A DNA stretch of 64,000 nucleotides. Source: CALLVY01 sp937899855 (GTDB lineage Bacteria; Bacteroidota; Bacteroidia; Chitinophagales; Saprospiraceae). Each line of letters opens with the position of its first letter. Positions within the stretch are counted from its first letter, which is position 1. The notes under the pieces are model-generated. The model was not told the DNA's origin and did not search any database. It saw only the letters and a list, made by a program, of their open reading frames with translations. The position numbers and the translations under genes are program-made. Positions 33,229 to 42,838 of this stretch are shown piece by piece. The stretch covers positions 1 to 64,000 of the forward strand of contig JBCBQC010000011.1 of the NCBI GenBank assembly GCA_039820405.1, written 5' to 3'.

Positions 33229-35346
33229 TTGTCCACCGTACGCAATTACCTCGACAATCCGATTGAATACCTCAAGGGCGTAGGTCCCGTCAAGGGCCAG
33301 TTGCTCCAATCCGAATTGGGCATCTACACCTTTGGTGATCTGCTGATGCACTTCCCCTACCGCTACGTCGACAAGACGCAGTTTCACCGCATCCGCGACA
33401 TCGACGGCCAGAGCGACGCCGTCCAACTTCGGGGCATCCTCCGCAGCCTCAACGAGACCGGACAGGGACGGGGCCGACGCCTGGTCGGTGTCTTTCGCGA
33501 CGAAAGTGGGATGATCGAATTGGTGTGGTTCAAGGGCGTTCACTTCCTCAAAAAGACCCTGGCCGTGGGGGGCGAGTACATCCTCTACGGCAAGGTGAAC
33601 AATTTTCGGGGCAAGATCAGCATTCCCCATCCCGAAATGGAGCGCTACGATCCGATCAAAGCCCAGCAGGCCTCGACCTTTGCCCCGGTGTACGCGAGTA
33701 CGGAAAAGCTCAACAACAAGGGGCTGGATGCCAAGGGCCGGCGCAAGATCATCAGCGTATTGTTCAGCAAGCTCCGGGCGGAGCACCTGCGAGAAAACCT
33801 ACCGGAGTACCTGCGCTCCAAGTTCCACTTCCCCAGCCACTTCAATGCCCTGCGCAGCATCCACTTTCCCACGGATCAGCAAAGCCTCGAAGCGGCCCGC
33901 AAACGCCTCAAATTCGAGGAGCTCTTTTTCCTCCAAATCCGCCTCCTCCAAATTCGCCGCCGCCGAAAAAGTGCGATCAAGGGCTACGTCTTTGGCCAGA
34001 TTGGGGATTATTTTCACCGTTTTTTTAAGGAAAAACTGCCCTTCGAGCTCACCGGTGCCCAAAAACGCGTCATCAAAGAAATCCGCCGCGACCTCTCCAC
34101 CGGCGTCCAGATGAACCGGCTCCTCCAGGGCGATGTCGGCAGTGGCAAGACCATCGTGGGCCTCATGTGTATGCTCATCGCACTCGATAATGGTTACCAG
34201 GCCTGTCTGATGGCCCCCACCGAGATATTGGCCCAACAGCATTACCAGTCCATCTCGGAATACGCCGTCGGACTGGACATTCGGGTGGCCTTCCTCTCCG
34301 GTAGCGTCAAGGGGAAAAAACGCCAAACCATCCTCGCCGAACTGGCCGCCGGCCACATTCACATCCTCATCGGTACCCACGCCCTGATCGAGCCCCCCGT
34401 GGTGTTCAAAAATTTGGGCCTGGCCATCACCGACGAGCAGCACCGCTTTGGCGTCGCCCAACGGGCCAAGCTGTGGAAAAAGAACCACCCCTACCCGCCC
34501 CACGTCCTGGTGATGACCGCCACCCCCATCCCCCGTACCCTGGCCATGACCCTCTACGGCGATCTGGACGTATCGGTCATCGACGAGCTCCCCCCCGGCC
34601 GCAAGGCAGTCGAGACCATCCACCGCACCGAAAACCACCGACTGCGGGTGATCGGTTTTATGAAGGAAGAAATTGCCAAAGGGCGGCAGGTGTACGTGGT
34701 GTACCCCCTCATTGAGGAGTCCGCCAAATTGGACCTGGCCAACCTGGAGTCGGGCTACGAAAACCTCCTCCGCGACTTCTCCCCCCCCGACTACCAGATC
34801 AGCGTCGTCCACGGCCGGATGAAAGCCCAGGATAAGGACTTTGAGATGCAGCGTTTTGTAAAGGGCGATACCCAGATCATGGTGGCCACGACGGTAATCG
34901 AGGTGGGAGTCAACGTACCAAATGCCTCGGTGATGATTATCGAAAATACGGAGCGTTTTGGCCTATCGCAGTTGCACCAGCTGCGCGGGCGCGTCGGGCG
35001 GGGGGCCGAACAATCCTACTGTCTGTTGATGTCGAGCTTTAAGTTGTCGAAGGAGGCGCGGGAGCGGATCGGGACGATGGTACGGACCAACAATGGCTTT
35101 GAGATTGCCGAGGCGGACTTGCGTTTGCGGGGGCCGGGCAACATCGAGGGAACGCAGCAGAGTGGCATCCTCAATTTCCGCATTGCCGATCTGGCGCGCG
35201 ACGGTCGGATTTTGCAGACGGCTCGCGAAGTGGCGGCCCGCATCCTGGACGATGATCCCCAGCTGGAAAAGCCGATCCACCAGCCCATCAAATGGTATTT
35301 GGAGACCCACGGTAAGCAGTTGCGGGGTTGGAGTAGGATCAGCTAG
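33229..35346 (+). CDS. recG: ATP-dependent DNA helicase RecG
   Basis: 705 residues. N-terminal wedge domain begins NPIEYLKGVGPVKGQLLQ and contains the OB-like RGILRSL region. The helicase core has Walker A GDVGSGKTIV, the RecG-specific DEQHRFG box, MTATPIPRTL, EVGVNVPNAS and QLRGRVGRG. RecG remodels stalled replication forks and Holliday junctions. The start is a TTG (33229), since no ATG lies upstream before the conserved N-terminus. The TAG stop overlaps the stop of the convergent fadJ-like gene by three bases. Confidence 0.93.
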   Translation: MSTVRNYLDNPIEYLKGVGPVKGQLLQSELGIYTFGDLLMHFPYRYVDKTQFHRIRDIDGQSDAVQLRGILRSLNETGQGRGRRLVGVFRDESGMIELVWFKGVHFLKKTLAVGGEYILYGKVNNFRGKISIPHPEMERYDPIKAQQASTFAPVYASTEKLNNKGLDAKGRRKIISVLFSKLRAEHLRENLPEYLRSKFHFPSHFNALRSIHFPTDQQSLEAARKRLKFEELFFLQIRLLQIRRRRKSAIKGYVFGQIGDYFHRFFKEKLPFELTGAQKRVIKEIRRDLSTGVQMNRLLQGDVGSGKTIVGLMCMLIALDNGYQACLMAPTEILAQQHYQSISEYAVGLDIRVAFLSGSVKGKKRQTILAELAAGHIHILIGTHALIEPPVVFKNLGLAITDEQHRFGVAQRAKLWKKNHPYPPHVLVMTATPIPRTLAMTLYGDLDVSVIDELPPGRKAVETIHRTENHRLRVIGFMKEEIAKGRQVYVVYPLIEESAKLDLANLESGYENLLRDFSPPDYQISVVHGRMKAQDKDFEMQRFVKGDTQIMVATTVIEVGVNVPNASVMIIENTERFGLSQLHQLRGRVGRGAEQSYCLLMSSFKLSKEARERIGTMVRTNNGFEIAEADLRLRGPGNIEGTQQSGILNFRIADLARDGRILQTAREVAARILDDDPQLEKPIHQPIKWYLETHGKQLRGWSRIS

Positions 35347-37463
35347 CTGGCCGCCGCCGCCATTTGCCGCAGCAGTTTTGGCGCTTTAAAGCGGGGACCG
35401 TGTTCCTTTTCGTAGGCCCGACAACGCGCCAGAAAATCGACGACTCCGTAATCGTTGATGAATTGAATGACCCCTCCCTTAAAGGCGGGAAAGCCCCAGC
35501 CGTAGATGCTCCCCAAATTGGCCTCGGGGACGGACGACAACACCTTTTCCTGAAGACACCACACCGCTTCGATGACCTGTACGAAGAGCAAACGCTCCTC
35601 GAGTTTTTGGCGCGACCAGTCGGATCGATGGTGGGGGAAATGCTCGTGGACGGCGGTCCAAAGGTATCGCTCCCCAGCTTGGGGATAGTCGTAAAAGCCG
35701 GCCTTTTTGCGGGCGCCCAGCCGTTGGAGGTCGTCCTTCATCTTGACTAGGGCGGGAACGGCGGGATGCTGGATGTACTGGGGCCCGTAGAGGACGGCGG
35801 CTTGGTTTTCGAAACGCAGGGCCATGTCCAGACCGAGGTCGTCGGCCAGGGCGAGGGGTCCCTTGGGCATGCCCAGTTGGCGACCCACGTTTTCGATCAG
35901 GGCGGCGGGGTAGCCTTCGCTGAGGAGTTGGATGCCTTCGAGGAGGTAGGTGTTTTGAACGCGGGAGGCGAAGAAGCCCCAGCTGTCTTTGACGATGATG
36001 GGGGTCTTGCGGATGCGTTTGACAAAATCGAAGGCCCGGGCGATGGTTTCATCGGTGGTTTGGGGGCCCCGAATGATTTCGACGATGGGCACTTCCTCGA
36101 CGGGGGAAAAAAAGTGCAGGCCCACAAAATTACCGGGTCGGCTGGAGGACTCGGCGAGGGTACGAATGGGAATGGAGGAAGTGTTGGTGGCAAAAAGCGA
36201 GTACTCGTCCATGTGCATCTCGGCCTCGTGCATGACCTTGGTCTTGACGTTGCGGTTTTCGAACACCGCCTCGATCACCAGGTCACAGTCCTCAAAATCG
36301 GCAGCGGTCTTGGTCGTCTGGATCTTATCGACGAGGGCGGAGCTGTCTTCCTCGGTAATTTTTCCCTCCTGCGCCAGCTCTACCAGCCGTTGAGCCGCGT
36401 ACAGCTTTCCCCGCTCGGCCACCGATTTGGAAATGTCCTTCAGGATGACCTCCAAACCCCGCATCACACAGGCCGCCGCAATCCCAGAGCCCATCACCCC
36501 CGAACCGATGATGCCCACCTTCTTGGGTCGGAATTTTCCAAAGCCCTTGGGCCGACTGGCCCCATCGATCACGGCCTTGAAATCGTACCAGAAGGCCTGG
36601 ATCATGTTTTTACTCTCCTTACTCGATACCAACTCGGTAAAGTAGCGGCTTTCGATCCGACAGGCAGTATCGAAATCGACCTTGGAGCCTTCGGACAAAA
36701 TATTGAGGATCGCCTGGGGCGCAGCGTAGTTGTTCTGCTGTCGCTGGGTCAAATCCGCCGCCAGTTGGCGAATCACCTGAGCCACGGCATTGTCCCGCGC
36801 CGTCCCTCCGGGAATGCGCCCATCCTGACGGTCCCAGGGACGCCGCCCTTCCACCTGAGCCAGCAACCAGATTTTGGCCCGCTCCAGCATGTCTTTTTCG
36901 CTATCCGCTAGGGCATCGATGATCCCCACCTCCAAAGCCTCCTTGGGGGTGTAGCGCCGACCCTCCGTCAGCACGCGAAAGGCCTTCTCCACCCCCAACA
37001 GCCACAGCAATCGAATGACGCCCCCCGTACCGGGAATTAGCCCCAGGGTGACCTCGGGATGCCCCAGGCGAATGTTGGGTCGCCCCAGCACGATGCGGTG
37101 GTGACAGGCTAGTGCCAATTCAAAGCCCGTACCCAGTGCACTACCGTTGATGGCCGCCACAACGGGAACGCCGGGGCTTTCCAAATCGCGAAAAAGCTGC
37201 TTGAGGTTTTCGGCGTAGTGGTGAATTTCCTCCACGTTTTGGACGCGGTGCAGGTAATCCAAATCCCCCCCCGTCGAAAAGGTTTTCTTGGCCGAAGTGA
37301 TGATGATGCCCCGCAGTCGGCCCGCTGCTTTTTCGCGGTGCAAGTGCTGGACCACGGGTAGCAGGGCCTTCCCCACCTCGTGGTTAATGATGTTGACCTC
37401 CCGATGGGCCATATCCAGGGTGAGGGTCACAATGTTGTCGGTGTCTTTTTTATACTTGATCAT
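35343..37463 (-). CDS. fadJ: Bifunctional enoyl-CoA hydratase/3-hydroxyacyl-CoA dehydrogenase (FadJ-like)
   Basis: 706 residues. The crotonase half (about 1-190) has ALGTGFELALACHHRIV and GHPEVTLGLIPGTGG, which hold both catalytic Glu. The dehydrogenase half begins GIIGSGVMGSGIAAACVMRG (NAD fold) and has GLHFFSPVEEVPIVEIIRG with catalytic His and a later two-domain C-terminus. It performs two consecutive steps of fatty-acid beta-oxidation. The thiolase gene 18 bases upstream supplies the last step, so these form one operon. FadJ and FadB cannot be separated by sequence alone, so the symbol is tentative. Confidence 0.9.
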   Translation of the reverse strand: MIKYKKDTDNIVTLTLDMAHREVNIINHEVGKALLPVVQHLHREKAAGRLRGIIITSAKKTFSTGGDLDYLHRVQNVEEIHHYAENLKQLFRDLESPGVPVVAAINGSALGTGFELALACHHRIVLGRPNIRLGHPEVTLGLIPGTGGVIRLLWLLGVEKAFRVLTEGRRYTPKEALEVGIIDALADSEKDMLERAKIWLLAQVEGRRPWDRQDGRIPGGTARDNAVAQVIRQLAADLTQRQQNNYAAPQAILNILSEGSKVDFDTACRIESRYFTELVSSKESKNMIQAFWYDFKAVIDGASRPKGFGKFRPKKVGIIGSGVMGSGIAAACVMRGLEVILKDISKSVAERGKLYAAQRLVELAQEGKITEEDSSALVDKIQTTKTAADFEDCDLVIEAVFENRNVKTKVMHEAEMHMDEYSLFATNTSSIPIRTLAESSSRPGNFVGLHFFSPVEEVPIVEIIRGPQTTDETIARAFDFVKRIRKTPIIVKDSWGFFASRVQNTYLLEGIQLLSEGYPAALIENVGRQLGMPKGPLALADDLGLDMALRFENQAAVLYGPQYIQHPAVPALVKMKDDLQRLGARKKAGFYDYPQAGERYLWTAVHEHFPHHRSDWSRQKLEERLLFVQVIEAVWCLQEKVLSSVPEANLGSIYGWGFPAFKGGVIQFINDYGVVDFLARCRAYEKEHGPRFKAPKLLRQMAAAAS

Positions 37464-37481
37464 CAGCTGTGGGAAACGATT

Positions 37482-38687
37482 TTAGATTCTTTCGATGATG
37501 GTGGCCACCCCCATGCCGCCGCCCACACAAAGGGTGACGAGACCGGTTTGCAGGTCGCGGCGTTCCAGTTCATCGAGCAGGGTACCGAGGAGCATGGCCC
37601 CCGTAGCTCCGAGGGGATGCCCCAGGGCAATGGCGCCACCGTTGACATTGACCCGGTCGGGATCGAGCTCAAAGCTGCGTTGCAACTGAAGGGCTACGGC
37701 GGCAAAGGCTTCGTTGACTTCCCACAGGTCGATGTCGCTGATCTCCATTCCCGCTTGGGCCAGTACCTTGCGGCTGGCGGGGCCGGGCCCGTTGAGCATG
37801 ATGGTCGGTTCGGAGCCGATCACGGCCGCCGCGCGGACCTTGGCACGGGCTTGGAGCCCGAGTTGTTGTCCAATCGCCGCACTGCCCAGCAGGACCAGGG
37901 CCGCCCCGTCGACGATGCCGGAGGAATTGCCCGCCGTGTGGTGGTGGTGGATGCGCTCCACCTCCGGGTAGCGCCGGAGCGCGATGGCGTCGAAGCCCTG
38001 CTCCCCGTAGTGGGTGAAGGCGGGACGCAGGCCCGCAAGGCTTTCCAGGGTCGTTTGGGGACGGAGGTATTCGTCGCGATCGAGGAGCAGGAGGCCGTTT
38101 TGATCGTGGATGGGAATGATGGAGCGGTCGAAGTAGCCGGCCGCCTGGGCGGCGGCGGCCCGCTGCTGCGATTGGAGGGCGTACTGATCGAGGATTTCGC
38201 GCTCGTAGCCGTTGATGGTGGCGATGAGGTCCGCGGCGACTCCCTGGGGGATGTAGCCGGTTCGGTGCAATACTTCGGGATCGAAGAGCAGGGGGCCGCC
38301 GTCGCTTTCCATGGGTACGCAGCTCATGCATTCGAGGCCACCGGCTACGATGAGTTGGTCGAAGCCCGCCCGGATGCGGGCGGCGGCGAGGTTGACGGCT
38401 TCCAAACCGGAAGCGCAGTAGCGGTTGAGCTGTAGCCCCGCTACTTCATTGGCCCAGCCACTGTACAGCAGGGCGGCCTTGGCGATGTTGCCCCCCTGAT
38501 CGCCAATGGGGGTGACACAACCGGCAATCAGGTCATCGACCCGACTGGTATCCAGTTCGTTGCGTTCTTGTAGGGCTCGGAGGGCGGAGGCGAGCAGGTC
38601 GATGGGTTTAACACCGTAAAAGGCACCCGAGCTTTTTCCCTTGGCTCGGGGAGTGCGTAAGGCATCGAAAAGAAGGGCTTCGGTCAT
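37482..38687 (-). CDS. Acetyl-CoA C-acyltransferase (thiolase)
   Basis: 401 residues from MTEALLFDALRTPRAKGKSS (start 38687; the frame extends to 38717 but adds no family similarity). The active-site set is complete: nucleophile Cys in NRYCASGLEAV, GHPLGATGA with His, and the second Cys in LCVGGGMGVA. This enzyme releases acetyl-CoA in the last step of beta-oxidation. It is the first gene of the operon with the fadJ-like gene. A minus-strand TATCTTTG at 38717-38724 could be a -7 element. Confidence 0.92.
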   Translation of the reverse strand: MTEALLFDALRTPRAKGKSSGAFYGVKPIDLLASALRALQERNELDTSRVDDLIAGCVTPIGDQGGNIAKAALLYSGWANEVAGLQLNRYCASGLEAVNLAAARIRAGFDQLIVAGGLECMSCVPMESDGGPLLFDPEVLHRTGYIPQGVAADLIATINGYEREILDQYALQSQQRAAAAQAAGYFDRSIIPIHDQNGLLLLDRDEYLRPQTTLESLAGLRPAFTHYGEQGFDAIALRRYPEVERIHHHHTAGNSSGIVDGAALVLLGSAAIGQQLGLQARAKVRAAAVIGSEPTIMLNGPGPASRKVLAQAGMEISDIDLWEVNEAFAAVALQLQRSFELDPDRVNVNGGAIALGHPLGATGAMLLGTLLDELERRDLQTGLVTLCVGGGMGVATIIERI

Positions 38688-38862
38688 ACAAAAGATCGAT
38701 TGGGTAGCGTAGGCCACAAAGATAAGAGAATGTCGGCAGGGGCGAATCAGGCCCGGCGCAATATTTATCTTTTTTTTGAGCCGATCAGTAGATAAATCCC
38801 AGTTTATCCAAACCTAAAGTCGTATTTTTAAGTTTTCGATTTATCACCAACCAAGAGATACT

Positions 38863-39279
38863 ATGGCACGGGCAAAAACGCAACTCACCGGCTTTTCGCG
38901 CTTCCTCATTTTCCTACTCATCGCCACCCCCGTCATCTTCTTCGGGGTAACCACTTACAAGGGAGAAGACCCCATGCAGACGCTTCGCGACTTGGTCAGT
39001 GGTAAGACCACCCCTACGGAACAGCCCGCCGAGCCGACGCCCCCGGCCAATACCCCGAGTACCGCGGAGGCCCCCGCCGCCGAGACGGCTCCCATGACGG
39101 AGATTGAGGTCAACGGAGAATTGGCCAAGCTACGCGAAGAAAATGTCTTTAAAGATCGGCGGATTACGGACCTGTACCGCGAGAACGAGGAGCTCAAAGC
39201 CGCCCTCCAGGAGAAGGAAGCGGAGTTGCGGGAGGCGGTAGAACAATTGGAAAAGATCCGCTCGGCCATCGGCCAGTAA
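38863..39279 (+). CDS. Small membrane-anchored coiled-coil protein
   Basis: 138 residues. An N-terminal hydrophobic helix (FSRFLIFLLIATPVIFFGV, about residues 10-28) is followed by a low-complexity Pro/Thr/Ala linker (TTPTEQPAEPTPPANTPS). A charged coiled coil (about 83-138, REENVFKDRRITDLYRENEE onward) ends the protein. There is no catalytic motif. Its job is unknown; the arrangement suggests a membrane-anchored tether or assembly factor. It lies between the thiolase and serA genes with no evident operon link. Confidence 0.65.
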   Translation: MARAKTQLTGFSRFLIFLLIATPVIFFGVTTYKGEDPMQTLRDLVSGKTTPTEQPAEPTPPANTPSTAEAPAAETAPMTEIEVNGELAKLREENVFKDRRITDLYRENEELKAALQEKEAELREAVEQLEKIRSAIGQ

Positions 39280-39394
39280 GGGCCCCCGAAATAGGATCGG
39301 CAATTCTGGCATTCGTCGGTAAAAATACCGTTCTTTGCATTTCTTATTTCACCTCATTCCTCCCCGATGCTGGAAGGAGTAAAATCAATCACCT

Positions 39395-40357
39395 ATGCCT
39401 AAGATATTGGTAAACGACGGCATGCATTCCGAAGGGCAGCAGATGCTCGAAGCGGCCGGCTTCGAAGTGCATACCGAGAAGATCGCTCAGGCGGACCTCC
39501 CCGCCGAACTGCCTAATTTCGAAGTGGTACTCGTTCGCAGCGCCACCAAAATCAGAAAAGAACTCATCGACCAGTGCCCCAATCTCAAGATGATTGGTCG
39601 GGGTGGAGTCGGGATGGATAATATCGACGTCGACTACGGCCGCAGCAAAGGCATCGAGGTCTTCAATACGCCCGCTGCCTCCTCCCAGGCGGTCGCCGAA
39701 TTGGCCTTTGGCCATTTCTTTTCCCTCGCCCGCTTTTTGCACCGCGCCAATCGCGAGATGCCCACCGGCGGCCACACGGAATTCAAGCAATTGAAAAAAT
39801 CCTACTCCAAAGGCTTCCAACTCCGGGGCCGAAGCATCGGGATCATCGGTTTTGGTCGGATCGGCCAGGAAACGGCGCGCATCGCCCTCGGCATGGGCAT
39901 GCGGGTACTGCCCGTCGACCCCTACGTAAAGTCGCAGACCATCGACCTCCAGCTCCACGCGGATATGGGGGGCAGCTTGTCCGTCGAAGTGCCTACCGTA
40001 CCGATGGCCGACATGCTGGCCCAGGCCGACATGATCAGCCTCCACGTACCTTCGATGGGTAAGCCCCTCCTCGGAGCCGAGGAAATGGCGCAGATGAAAG
40101 ACGGCGTCATCTTGGTCAACACCGCTCGCGGGGGATCGATCGACGAAGACGCCCTGCTGGCGGCCCTGGAAAGCGGTAAGGTGGGCGCGGCCGGACTGGA
40201 CGTTTTTGAAAACGAACCCACTCCGCGAACCGATCTGCTCAACCATCCCCGGATCTCCGTAACGCCACACATCGGCGCCTCCACCCAGGAAGCACAGCGC
40301 AACATCGGGCTGGAGCTGGCCCAAAAGATTATGAATTTTTACCAGGTAAAGGCCTAG
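39395..40357 (+). CDS. serA: D-3-phosphoglycerate dehydrogenase, short form
   Basis: 320 residues. NAD-binding motif GRSIGIIGFGRIGQETARIA, substrate region GRGGVGMDNIDV, and the catalytic block RGGSIDEDALLAAL, FENEP and TPHIGASTQEAQ (catalytic His) are all present. The enzyme catalyses the first step of serine synthesis from 3-phosphoglycerate. It lacks the C-terminal ACT domain of the long form, so feedback inhibition by serine through that domain is not expected. It stands alone and ends at a good terminator. Confidence 0.9.
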   Translation: MPKILVNDGMHSEGQQMLEAAGFEVHTEKIAQADLPAELPNFEVVLVRSATKIRKELIDQCPNLKMIGRGGVGMDNIDVDYGRSKGIEVFNTPAASSQAVAELAFGHFFSLARFLHRANREMPTGGHTEFKQLKKSYSKGFQLRGRSIGIIGFGRIGQETARIALGMGMRVLPVDPYVKSQTIDLQLHADMGGSLSVEVPTVPMADMLAQADMISLHVPSMGKPLLGAEEMAQMKDGVILVNTARGGSIDEDALLAALESGKVGAAGLDVFENEPTPRTDLLNHPRISVTPHIGASTQEAQRNIGLELAQKIMNFYQVKA

Positions 40358-40397
40358 GTAAGACGCGACGCCTACGGCAGTTGCTCCGCATTCAAAC

Positions 40398-40442
40398 CGA
40401 TCCCTCGTCCCACCATTGCGTGCGACGAGGGATCGTACTTTT
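40398..40442 (+). terminator. Rho-independent terminator after serA
   Basis: A 12-bp stem (CGATCCCTCGTC at 40398-40409 and GACGAGGGATCG at 40424-40435, loop 14 bases) followed by TACTTTTA. It ends the serA transcript 40 bases after the stop. Confidence 0.8.
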
Positions 40443-40486
40443 AGCGCCACAACCAAGAAGCCGGAGGGCGCCACCATCCGCAAATC

Positions 40487-41398
40487 CTACTCGAAGTCCA
40501 GCAGCTCAAACTCCGCCACAATCACCGAATTGGCGGGGATCGATCCGACTTCGCGGCTGCCAAAGGCCAGCCCACTGGGGACGACGAAGGTGCCCTTGCC
40601 CCCCTTTTGAAGTAAGGGAATGGCCTGCTGCCAGAAGTCCATGGCCGAGCCCAGCTCTACCCATTCCCCCGTCTTTGGCGACTGCGCGTAGCTGAAGCCA
40701 TCCAAAAAGGAACCCTGGTAACGCACCCGGACTTTGGATTGTAAATTGGGATAGCGGTCCCCCTCCCCTTCCACGTCAATCCGGTAGTACAAACCACTCG
40801 GCGCGCGCTGCATCGTCCAACCCTTTTCGGCCAAAAAATCGCGAATTTCACCTTCCTCCTTCCGGTTGCGTTGCTTGACCAGGTCGCGGCGCTCGCCAAA
40901 ACGGATGAGTTCCAGGTCGTACACCAGGGGGGTATTGGGCGGAATAAAGGTACCGGCTCCACGTTCGCCGTGGGCCAGGGCCGAGGGAAGAAGGAATTTG
41001 CCACGCCCGCCCTTCTTGAGCAAGGAAAAGGCTTCGATCCAACCCGGGATGACGCCCCGGCTGTCGAGGTCAAGTTGGGTGGCTTGCCCCCGCTCACGCG
41101 AATCGCCACAGACAAAACCATCCAGACGCTCGCAGGTGTAGAAAAAGGTGACCGTAGCGTCCGCCGTGGGATGGTCCTCCCCCCGGCCGGGCTCCTCGAT
41201 GAGGTAGTACATCCCGGAAGGGGTCGCTTGGACGTTCCACTGTTTTTGGAGGGCGTACTCCAGGAGTTGATTGCGCTCGATCTCGCCACGCGTAGTGGGG
41301 TTTTCGATGAGTTGGCGACGGAGTTGAGCTTGGGGGTCGGGGGTACAGGCGGTACCGAGCAGGAGGAACAGGGCCGCTCCCAGGAGCAATCGAAACAT
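40487..41398 (-). CDS. Two-domain FKBP-like lipoprotein with degenerate active sites
   Basis: 303 residues. The signal MFRLLLGAALFLLLGTAC carries the lipobox. Two FKBP domains follow (about 60-165 and 195-303), each preceded by a short helix (NQLLEYALQK..., RDFLAEKGW...). Both have lost FKBP12-type pocket residues. The first keeps VIPGW but has VCGDS where FDSS is expected and LAHG for LAYG. The second has SYAQS, AMDFWQQ for VIxGW and LAFG for LAYG. So prolyl isomerase activity is doubtful and a chaperone or binding role is more likely (inference). It is last in the cluster of four FKBP lipoproteins, 77 bases after the preceding one, with a terminator between. Confidence 0.85.
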   Translation of the reverse strand: MFRLLLGAALFLLLGTACTPDPQAQLRRQLIENPTTRGEIERNQLLEYALQKQWNVQATPSGMYYLIEEPGRGEDHPTADATVTFFYTCERLDGFVCGDSRERGQATQLDLDSRGVIPGWIEAFSLLKKGGRGKFLLPSALAHGERGAGTFIPPNTPLVYDLELIRFGERRDLVKQRNRKEEGEIRDFLAEKGWTMQRAPSGLYYRIDVEGEGDRYPNLQSKVRVRYQGSFLDGFSYAQSPKTGEWVELGSAMDFWQQAIPLLQKGGKGTFVVPSGLAFGSREVGSIPANSVIVAEFELLDFE

Positions 41399-41421
41399 GG
41401 CAATTCGTTTGGTAAAAAAAC

Positions 41422-41457
41422 AAAGGCCCTTCTCCGCATTCTCGGAAAAGGGCCTTC
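41422..41457 (-). terminator. Rho-independent terminator after the three-domain FKBP gene
   Basis: On the minus strand an AAGGCCCTT stem (41448-41456) pairs with AAGGGCCTT (41423-41431). A T-rich run (TTTGTTTTTTT; plus-strand positions 41414-41424) follows. It closes the transcript of the 41476-42795 gene, so the last FKBP gene may depend on read-through or its own promoter. Confidence 0.8.
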
Positions 41458-41475
41458 ATTTTAGTCAAAAAATCC

Positions 41476-42795
41476 CTAAAAGTCAATCAACTCCACCTCA
41501 AAGGCGAGTACGGAGTTGGGGGGAATCTTACCGGCCTTACGCGCGCCGTAAGCCATCCCGGAGGGGATGACGAAGGTGGCCTTACCGCCTTTTTTGAGCA
41601 GCGGAATGGCTTCTTGCCAGCCGGGGATTACCTGCGACAGTTTGAAAGAAATGGGCTCGCCCCGATCGTAGGAGGAGTCGAAGACCGTCCCGTCGAGGAG
41701 GGTGCCTCGGTAGTGTACCGTCACCTGGGAATTCACGGTTGGATGGGCATCCCCTTCCCCTTCTTTCTCCATCACGTAGTGGATACCCGACTTGGTTTGC
41801 TTGGTCTTCATCCCTTGCTTGCGAACGTAGGATTTAATGGCATTTTCGTCCGTCTTGGCCTGCTGGGCTTGCAGCTGGGCCCGATCGGCAAAGTCAATCA
41901 GCTCAATATCAAAAATCAGGGGGCTGTTGGGTGGAATCTTAGGACCGGAGCCCCGCGATCCGTAAGCCAGGCCCGAGGGAATGAGGAATTTACCCTTGCC
42001 CCCCTTCTTGAGGAGCTTCATGGCTTCCTGCCAGCCGGGGATCACCCCGCCCAGGCTAAAGCTAAAGGGCTCGCCCCGGTCGACCGACGAATCGAAAACG
42101 GTGCCGTTGAGCAGCGTACCGTGGTAGTGGGCGGTAATCTGTGCATTCTGATCGGGCTGAGCATCGCCCGTTCCTTCCTTTTCAATGAGGTAGTAAATAC
42201 CCGACTCGGTCCGCTGGGCCTCCATCTGGTTTTCTTGGAGGTACTGGCTGATGGCCTCGTCGTCAATTTTCCGTTGCTTGGCCTCCATCTCGGCCCGATC
42301 GACAAAGTCGATCAGCTCGATGTCAAAAACCAGGGGGGTATTGGGAGGAATGGCCCCCCCCGCACCGCGGACGCCGTAGGCCAATTCGGAGGGAATGAGG
42401 AATTTGCCCTTGCCACCTTTTTTCAACAGCTTAATCGCTTCCTGCCAGCCGCGAATCACGCCGCCCAGGGTAAATTGAAAGGGTTCGCCCCGATCGACCG
42501 AAGAATCGAAAACGGTGCCGTCGGTAAGTTGCCCGTGATAGTGAGCCGTAATCTGTGAATTTTGATCGGGTTGGGCCTCCCCCGTTCCCGCGTTCTCGAT
42601 CACGTACAGGATGCCCGACTCCGTCGACTGAACGTCGAGCTGATTGTCGATGGCGTATTGCAGCAATTGGTTTTTGTCCTTGCCCGCTTGATCCACGGGA
42701 GAGGCTACCATTTGCGCTTCCAGTTTGCTCTTCAGCGTGGGCTCGCAGGCCGTAAAGCAAATCGCGAGGCTGAGTAGCGCCAAAATTGATCTCAT
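41476..42795 (-). CDS. Three-domain FKBP-type peptidyl-prolyl isomerase lipoprotein
   Basis: 439 residues from the ATG at 42795 (MRSILALLSLAICFTAC, lipobox). Three FKBP domains lie at about 75-165, 205-295 and 340-435, each led by a repeat of the form LLQYAIDNQLDVQSTESGI. Pocket residues are kept: AHYHGQL, TVFDSSVDRGEPF, GVIRGWQEAI, LAYGVRGAG and FDIELIDF in domain one, and equivalents in the other two. Prolyl isomerases of this kind help fold periplasmic and outer-membrane proteins. It is the third FKBP gene in the run. Domains are similar enough to suggest internal duplication. Confidence 0.9.
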   Translation of the reverse strand: MRSILALLSLAICFTACEPTLKSKLEAQMVASPVDQAGKDKNQLLQYAIDNQLDVQSTESGILYVIENAGTGEAQPDQNSQITAHYHGQLTDGTVFDSSVDRGEPFQFTLGGVIRGWQEAIKLLKKGGKGKFLIPSELAYGVRGAGGAIPPNTPLVFDIELIDFVDRAEMEAKQRKIDDEAISQYLQENQMEAQRTESGIYYLIEKEGTGDAQPDQNAQITAHYHGTLLNGTVFDSSVDRGEPFSFSLGGVIPGWQEAMKLLKKGGKGKFLIPSGLAYGSRGSGPKIPPNSPLIFDIELIDFADRAQLQAQQAKTDENAIKSYVRKQGMKTKQTKSGIHYVMEKEGEGDAHPTVNSQVTVHYRGTLLDGTVFDSSYDRGEPISFKLSQVIPGWQEAIPLLKKGGKATFVIPSGMAYGARKAGKIPPNSVLAFEVELIDF

Positions 42796-42838
42796 GTTAT
42801 TGTAATTTTTGGTTTGATTATGCAAAATATGGATGCGG

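Noticed and set aside
40381..41470. Inverted repeats near serA and FKBP genes considered as mobile-element ends
   Set aside because: They form simple hairpins with T runs after genes, so they are terminators; no target-site repeats or transposase are present.
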